From assembly GCA_014773175.1 (NCBI GenBank), contig VXCM01000822.1:62001-126000 (forward strand): DNA of 64,000 nt. The letters are read 5' to 3'. How positions within the stretch are numbered: position 1 is the first letter of the stretch; each line of letters opens with the position of its first letter. The notes beneath the pieces are model-generated. The model did not search any database and was not told the origin of the DNA. It saw nothing but the letters and a program-made list of their open reading frames with translations. The translations under genes and the position numbers were made by a program. Below are positions 59,679-64,000 of this stretch, piece by piece. This DNA is from Lucifuga dentata (Eukaryota > Chordata > Actinopteri > Ophidiiformes > Bythitidae).

Positions 59679-62264
59679 GTAAGAGAAATTTGTGCTGTTC
59701 TCCTATTTATACAATGAATAACTTCATAGTTCTAAAGTTTAGATTGTTCGTATGTCAGCTGTTATAGAGAAGACGGACTTAGCGTTATCTGATTTTGTTC
59801 TGTTTATATGTTCTTATCTATGCACGCTGCTTTGAAACAAACTTTTAAGTCACTCCAAACAAAATGCAGTTAATGCTGTTAGTTAACACTGTGTGCGATT
59901 TGTTCATACTGAAGAAGAAACGATAAAGATATCTGCATGCATATCACAGTAAATTCAAGAGTTTTTTGGGGGGAGTTTTGGGTGCTGTCGTCCCACAGTG
60001 CACAGCAGAAATGGATGAGTCTATCACAGCTGGAAAAAAGTAACACAGATTGCAGATGATGCCCCAGGATCCCTGTGAAAAACAAAAATATAAATCATGA
60101 AGTTTTCGAGAAAACATTTTGCTTTGTCTTTGTTAAGTTTCCAGCGTTGAAATTGGGAGCAGATTTCCAAAGGCACAGATTGATTAACATTGGTCACACG
60201 TTTCATATCATTTCTTGTTTGTGAAAAAAATACATTAATGATTAGCATAGTGCACGTTTAAATGTTACTCAATAAAACAACAACTTTGTCCTTACAGAAA
60301 ACTTCACTTTAATGAACTGCCATGTTGCTTCACAGCTACTCAACAATTTCCACCCAGAACTCCAGTGTTGTCAAAATAAAGTTTTCTACTTCCTTCACTA
60401 ACAATAAACCATGAACACCTTAATACAAACAATAAACTTAGTCAGCAATAACAGAAATTCTTTAAATCCAAATGTATGAATAAAACAAATATATTCAAAT
60501 TTAACACACTTCATAGTATTACTATGTATTGGAACTCGGACACATGTAAAACCTTCAAGAACGCAGTCCTGACTGTTTATCTGCAGTGACTCTAATATCA
60601 CAGTTATGCTACAAATATGACCAAGTTAACTTTTGCAAACAACATTTGACGATTGATCATAAAAAGAAGCAACACCATCTGCAATTTGGAGAGTGTTTTT
60701 AACAAAAGTACCTTAAATGCCTCACAAGAGGACCATGCAGGAACCAGATCTTTCTACTCTGGCAGTGCTAGGGTGGTAATCCACTGATTTTTGTGTCCAT
60801 TGTGTGTTTGGTATACATGAAACATAATGCAGTCATCTGGACAATGGCATGGAAGTTCCCCTGATGTGTTTAGGGACCGTAGTCCTCCGATCTTCTATGA
60901 CATTATTTCCGGCTCTTTTAGATGTGAAGTGCTGCTTTCAGTGCACCTGGGGAGATAACAGTACCCAGAATGCATTGGGTTGTGATTAAGCTTCCTGTTT
61001 TCCCAGTACAACCTTCTTTAATCCTTAAAGGAGTCATTGTGGAAATATGTGTCCTAGACCCTAATCTTGGACTTTGAGGATTTACTGTAACAGTATTGCT
61101 CATCCCCATTTGTGGACGTCGGAGGGACAAAACCCTAGCGCCCAGGGGGACATAGTTGGTGTGTGTGATTTTTGTGGTTATGTGTCTCTTCTGTAAAGAG
61201 GAGGAGAAGAAAACACAACAAAGCATGGCGCCAGGATTGCACAGAGGAAGTGGCGATATAAAAGGCTGAATGGCATCAAAGCGGTTTTTGAGCAGTGAAC
61301 TAAGCAACAAAAGCTTGTGTGGAAAACAGCCCAAAGATGAGTCACTTTAAGCCACAGAGTAAAGTATTTATGGTACTGAAAGAGCTCTAACTGGTGAAGA
61401 ACTCTGTAATTCATTTTCAATGTTCCTGCTTTTGTGTCTTGGAATTCCTCAAAGCCTGTTTTCGAAGTGTTGCATTCTTTAAATATCAGTTGGCAAGTGT
61501 AAGCCAGTTATTTGTTTTGTTCCAGAAAGCATCAAAGTTGGATTTGTACTGTGGCGGAGCATCTATTTTAGTTTTGTTTGAGGCATGATGGGAAGTTCAT
61601 ACCATAATTGAGGCTTCTGTACAGCTTTACTGCCACCTTGTGGACATTCACGCATTCTCATATTTAAATCCAACCTTTGAAAACTCCGAAACAGTATTGC
61701 AGTTTGCTATGTATATAAATATAGAGATGTTTTATGTTGCATGTAAAATCTATAAAAACAAAACAAAAAAAAAACTAGTAAAGCTTCTAAAAATGGTGAC
61801 TGTCAGATCTGTATTAAATAAATACAACTAACATTCTCAACAGTCAAAAATAGAACATGAGCTTCACAAAGTTATTAATTTACTACAGGTAGGACTGAAG
61901 TTTGATAGAATTTTATAGAAATCCATTGTTGAATTCACTTAAATGAAATGCTTTGAAAAATTCTCATCAACTCTATTTAAGTTGTTTTGTTTATTGTACT
62001 CAGCCCACAAATAAAATAGCATTCAACATTCATTAGAGCTTAGCAGATTTCTATAGTTTACCTCTTTGTAAACTTCAGGGTGTTGTGTTGTATTATTAGC
62101 TGTTTCTAATTTTGTGGACAATGTTGAAATTAATGCTTGGAGTTTTTTTTTTATGGAGGAAGTTAGAAATTATGCTGTATTTTGTATTTGTCTCTTAGTT
62201 TGTTTTTTGTAGACGAGTCAGCCAAAAGAGCTCTACCACTAACTCTTGTCTTTTCCACCTCTAG
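59679..62264. other. Intron 6: no gene recognised
   Basis: It splits the RING finger. Bases 60740-61300 look unique and G+C-balanced, including a 138-codon minus-strand ORF without recognisable similarity and a TCF/LEF word CATCAAAGC at 61274. The remainder is A+T-rich. Confidence 0.5.
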
Positions 62265-62725
<461 letters not shown>

Positions 62726-64000
62726 AACAAAAGAAGGGCAATCCAGGACCAGCATGCATGGATCCTGGTAACCCGGTCCACAGTCGGCAGCAGAGGGTGG
62801 TGCTGCCGGTCCATTATCCCGGCAGGGTCCACCGTGCTGGCCAGGTGANCGGCAGCAGAGGGTGGTGCTGCCGGTCCATTATCCCGGCAGGGTCCACCGT
62901 GCTGGCCAGGTGACAGCTTACCCAACCCGCACCAGCATGGACCCCCATGGCAACCCCATCACAGTACTCACTGTGGACCAGCACCCAGATCCTCAAGGGT
63001 TGTATCCACCCCAGTCAACCTCTGCCTTTCTGCGGAGCTATCACCCAACCCTCCATCTGGACCACTCGCTCAACCCCCACCACTGTGGATTGGAACACAG
63101 AGGACCCCCTGCTTACCCAGCACAGCCACATCACGCTGCATTCAAACGACCCAAGTTCCACAGTCGCAGCTTCTCGCGCACAGCCTGCTTCTCGCAGTAC
63201 GAGACCATGTACCAGCACTACTATTTTCAAGGGTTGACTTTCCCTCAGCAGCCAGAGGGGGGGCAAGGGCCTGCAGTGGCAGGGCAGCTTGGTGGAGGAG
63301 TGGGGGCCCATAAGAGCCACCACAGCAGGGCTTTCCAGCAAGGACTGTTGTACCCCACAGTGGTACACATGGCTCCTGCTACGAGCTCGAGGATAGGAGA
63401 TACTGGCAGCACCTCTGGCCTGAGCTGTTACCACGGCCATCGCTCGGTGTGTAGCGGTTATCTCGCTGACTGCCCTGGCAGCGACAGCAGCAGCAGCAGT
63501 TCAGGCCAGTGCCACTGTTCCTCCAGTGACTCCATGTTGGACTGTACTGAAGTCAGCAATCAAGGAGTGTACGGCAGCTGCTCCACTTTTCGTAGCTCTT
63601 TGAGCAGCGATTACGATCCTTATGTCTACCGGAGTAAAAGTCCGTGTCGAGGGTCGGCGGGAGAAGCAGGGGCTGGGGCGTGCACCGCAGTTCCAACCGA
63701 GGACTCATTAACCCCCGCCCCCCTGGGACACGACTGCCTCCAGCCCCCTCATGGGGCGTCGGGGTATAACTCGGGGGACCACCTCTCCAACTGCAGCTTG
63801 GACCACAACTACAGCAGTCGCTCATCACTGGAACCCAGGGAGAACAACAACACTAGCACTACCTCAGCCGGGGCTCCAGAGGCCTCTGAAGCTGACAGGG
63901 GAAAGGGGCCACAAGAGGAGTCTGGGGAACTCGGGGCCGCAGCCTGTAGCTGCTGCTTCGAAGTGCTCCCTCCCAACGTGGAGTGCAAAGGGCAGGACTC
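62726..64000 (+). CDS. znrf3: znrf3 exon 8, 5' part: cytoplasmic tail (runs off the window)
   Basis: The exon opens at 62726 after a T-rich acceptor (TTTTACAG). Its first two bases complete the glutamate codon begun in exon 7. About 403 codons are visible once a 65-base assembly insertion is ignored. Recognisable family segments are [17 protein letters not shown] near 62785-62835, LHLDHSL near 63050, [14 protein letters not shown] ending at 63236, [20 protein letters not shown] at about 63428-63485, a serine run followed by CHCSSSDS, and [20 protein letters not shown] near 63565-63620. In this family the tail binds Dishevelled and holds serine-rich sites proposed to be phosphorylated; I infer the same here. 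As written, 62850-62913 repeats 62785-62848 after an N, shifting frame and giving a false TGA at 62911-62913. The frame with codons starting at 62913 is open to the window end. The final stop is not in the window. Confidence 0.95.
62785..62913 (+). repeat. 64-bp direct duplication around a single N inside znrf3 exon 8
   Basis: Bases 62785-62848 and 62850-62913 are identical and separated by one N at 62849. The extra 65 bases are not a multiple of three. In the upstream frame the second copy runs into TGA at 62911-62913; the second copy read in the other frame again encodes [17 protein letters not shown] and continues seamlessly into family-like sequence. This shows that only one copy belongs in the gene. 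Confidence 0.93.

Noticed and set aside
60918..61334. 138-codon minus-strand ORF in intron 6
   Set aside because: No recognisable similarity, no supporting signals; compatible with chance in a GC-balanced stretch.
62947..63440. Long ORFs in other frames and on the minus strand over exon 8
   Set aside because: Shadows of the GC-rich znrf3 tail; the frame starting at 62913 carries the conserved protein.

Overview
The window is a piece of a vertebrate, almost certainly teleost fish, genome carrying one recognisable protein-coding gene on the + strand: znrf3, the single-pass membrane E3 ubiquitin ligase that removes Frizzled/LRP6 Wnt receptors from the cell surface. The identification rests on seven consecutive exons whose conceptual translation follows the ZNRF3 family almost residue by residue: PA-like ectodomain, transmembrane helix, split RING-H2 finger and the start of the long Ser/His/Tyr-rich tail. 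A fish is suggested by dense CA/GA/TTCC microsatellites, many short inverted-repeat elements, and dispersed repeats of kinds widespread in teleosts. A percomorph-like fish is my guess; the species is not resolved.

Layout: 1-26442 is intron 1. Exon 1, with the signal peptide and the N-terminal part of the ectodomain, lies upstream of the window. Exon 2 is 26443-26565, followed by a 24.9 kb intron 2. Exons 3 (51425-51499), 4 (55157-55288), 5 (56449-56559), 6 (59511-59678) and 7 (62265-62367) follow. Exon 8 starts at 62726 and is still open at 64000. All introns are GT-AG. Introns 1-6 fall between codons and intron 7 is phase 1. No second gene, RNA gene or CRISPR array was found in the introns.

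The introns hold layered mobile-element debris. The main families are: (A) a TTAA-flanked element with ~90 bp inverted termini, at least seven copies; (B) a GCTGCGTTC-ended element, two inverted copies; (C) a repeat rich in AAGTACT-like words, about ten copies, several with a GGAA/TTCC tract at a similar internal place; (D) CACTGCAAAAA-ended elements, one containing a second element; a hAT-like element; and a 5'-truncated LINE with a pentanucleotide tail nested in an older dispersed repeat. Between them lie GC-richer, repeat-poor islands that could be cis-regulatory. One, in intron 1 (about 9.5-9.7 kb), has two TCF/LEF-type sites 19 bp apart around a GCCGC word, which is attractive because ZNRF3 is a known Wnt feedback target.

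A technical pattern matters for any user. At about eleven single-N positions the sequence on both sides is an exact direct repeat, 64-67 bp at the ten I measured exactly. These look like unmerged contig overlaps rather than biology. Two hit znrf3: one repeats the end and donor of exon 4 (55258-55390); the other (62785-62913) adds 65 bases to exon 8 and produces a false frameshift and stop. Automatic annotation would probably break the gene there.
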